The position numbers and the translations under genes were made by a program. From positions 1 through 31,447 of the forward strand of contig JANRKG010000330.1 in the NCBI GenBank assembly GCA_033763635.1: a stretch of 31,447 bases of DNA. Direction: 5' to 3'. The notes beneath the pieces were generated by a model. It was not told the DNA's origin and ran no database searches. It saw only the letters and a program-made list of their open reading frames with translations. Of the stretch, positions 31,215-31,447 are shown one piece after another (the first letter of the stretch is position 1; every line of letters begins with the position of its first letter). This DNA comes from JANRKG01 sp033763635. Lineage in GTDB: Bacteria > Cyanobacteriota > Cyanobacteriia > GCF-001939115.

Positions 31215-31447
31215 GTTATGGCAACAGGGAAGTGTTTTCTGGGTGCTCGATCTGTTCTTGCGATCGACTGCCCTTGCCTTGCTACTCTGGTCAATCTCCG
31301 GTCAATCGGGATTTGCAAATCCTGGCAGCAGCCCAGTCCTGGCCCAAACCCCATCGATTCCCCAAATCCCCCCTCCTCAAGATTTACTGCCCCCCTCCCC
31401 CCTCCTTCCCCAATCCCCAACGCCCACGCCTCCCCCTCCCCTCATCA
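31204..31447 (+). CDS. TpsB outer-membrane transporter (ShlB/FhaC/HecB family), 5' part
   Basis: Only the first 81 codons are inside the window. They encode a signal peptide (about 1-36, with STALALLLWSISGQSGFA as its core) and then a proline-rich linker (IPQIPPPQDLLPPSPLLPQS) typical of cyanobacterial TpsB proteins before their POTRA domains. The start ATG overlaps the tpsA stop region by 11 bases in another frame, indicating translational coupling. Assignment rests on this N-terminus and the position directly after a TpsA gene; the barrel lies outside the window. Confidence 0.8.
   Translation, partial: MHFRLWQQGSVFWVLDLFLRSTALALLLWSISGQSGFANPGSSPVLAQTPSIPQIPPPQDLLPPSPLLPQSPTPTPPPPLI

Noticed and set aside
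31218..31447. Alternative frame from ATG 31218 after tpsA
   Set aside because: It reads through without a signal peptide, while the frame from 31204 gives a clear signal peptide and the proline-rich TpsB linker.

Overview
This window comes from a cyanobacterial chromosome, probably a filamentous or Oscillatoriales/Leptolyngbya-like species. The evidence is the many GCGATCGC (HIP1) octamers and GATCG-rich spacers, a CpcS/CpeS-type phycobilin lyase, an AI-2E/PerM exporter, a DUF1400 alpha/beta hydrolase, cyanobacterial-style RecG and TatC with N-terminal extensions, and heptanucleotide repeats of the kind common in this phylum. It reads as ordinary chromosome rather than prophage, plasmid or island. 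No rRNA, tRNA, CRISPR array or intact insertion sequence was seen.

Layout. 1-2.5 kb: hypF (NiFe-hydrogenase maturation, minus). 2.7-3.7 kb: a lone sugar-type ABC permease. 4.1-5.5 kb: a TPR protein and cutA. 5.6-6.1 kb: a small stand-alone PAS protein (minus). 6.7-10.4 kb: an uncharacterised protein abutting recG, then a 65-residue heavy-metal-binding domain protein. 10.6-12.4 kb: an AI-2E family transporter converging on an uncharacterised protein. 12.4-13.4 kb: an almost gene-free AT-rich stretch with tandem repeats. 13.4-16.7 kb: an OmpA-domain protein, fmt and a GT39-like membrane protein. 16.7-18.7 kb: the formaldehyde-detoxification pair adhC-fghA (minus). 19-20.4 kb: a Cof-type HAD phosphatase converging on the bilin lyase. 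21-23.7 kb: truB and a secreted DUF1400 hydrolase (minus). 23.8-25.2 kb: a pRiA4b ORF-3-like zinc protein converging on a Vat-like hexapeptide acetyltransferase. 25.2-28.05 kb: a large secreted protein of possible polysaccharide-lyase fold converging on, and overlapping, tatC. 28.2-28.4 kb: a short gene for a double-glycine-leader peptide. 29.06 kb to the end: a two-partner secretion pair, TpsA exoprotein and the start of its TpsB outer-membrane transporter.

The most interesting item is the 56-codon gene on the minus strand at 28223-28393. It has a good ribosome binding site, an acidic helical leader ending in a textbook LSDLDLEAVVGG double-glycine motif, a 10-residue core with one cysteine and four terminal glycines, and its own intrinsic terminator. 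It looks like a secreted GG-leader peptide (bacteriocin, RiPP or signalling type) expressed as a stand-alone unit. No C39-peptidase transporter or modifying enzyme is visible in the window.

Other non-coding structure includes: a 115-bp MITE-like repeat with imperfect terminal inverted repeats (three full and two partial copies); TGACTCC and TGCCCTC heptamer-type repeats, one set lying in frame inside hypF; an in-frame 12-bp repeat in tatC; and a large hairpin with two alternative stems upstream of tpsA.
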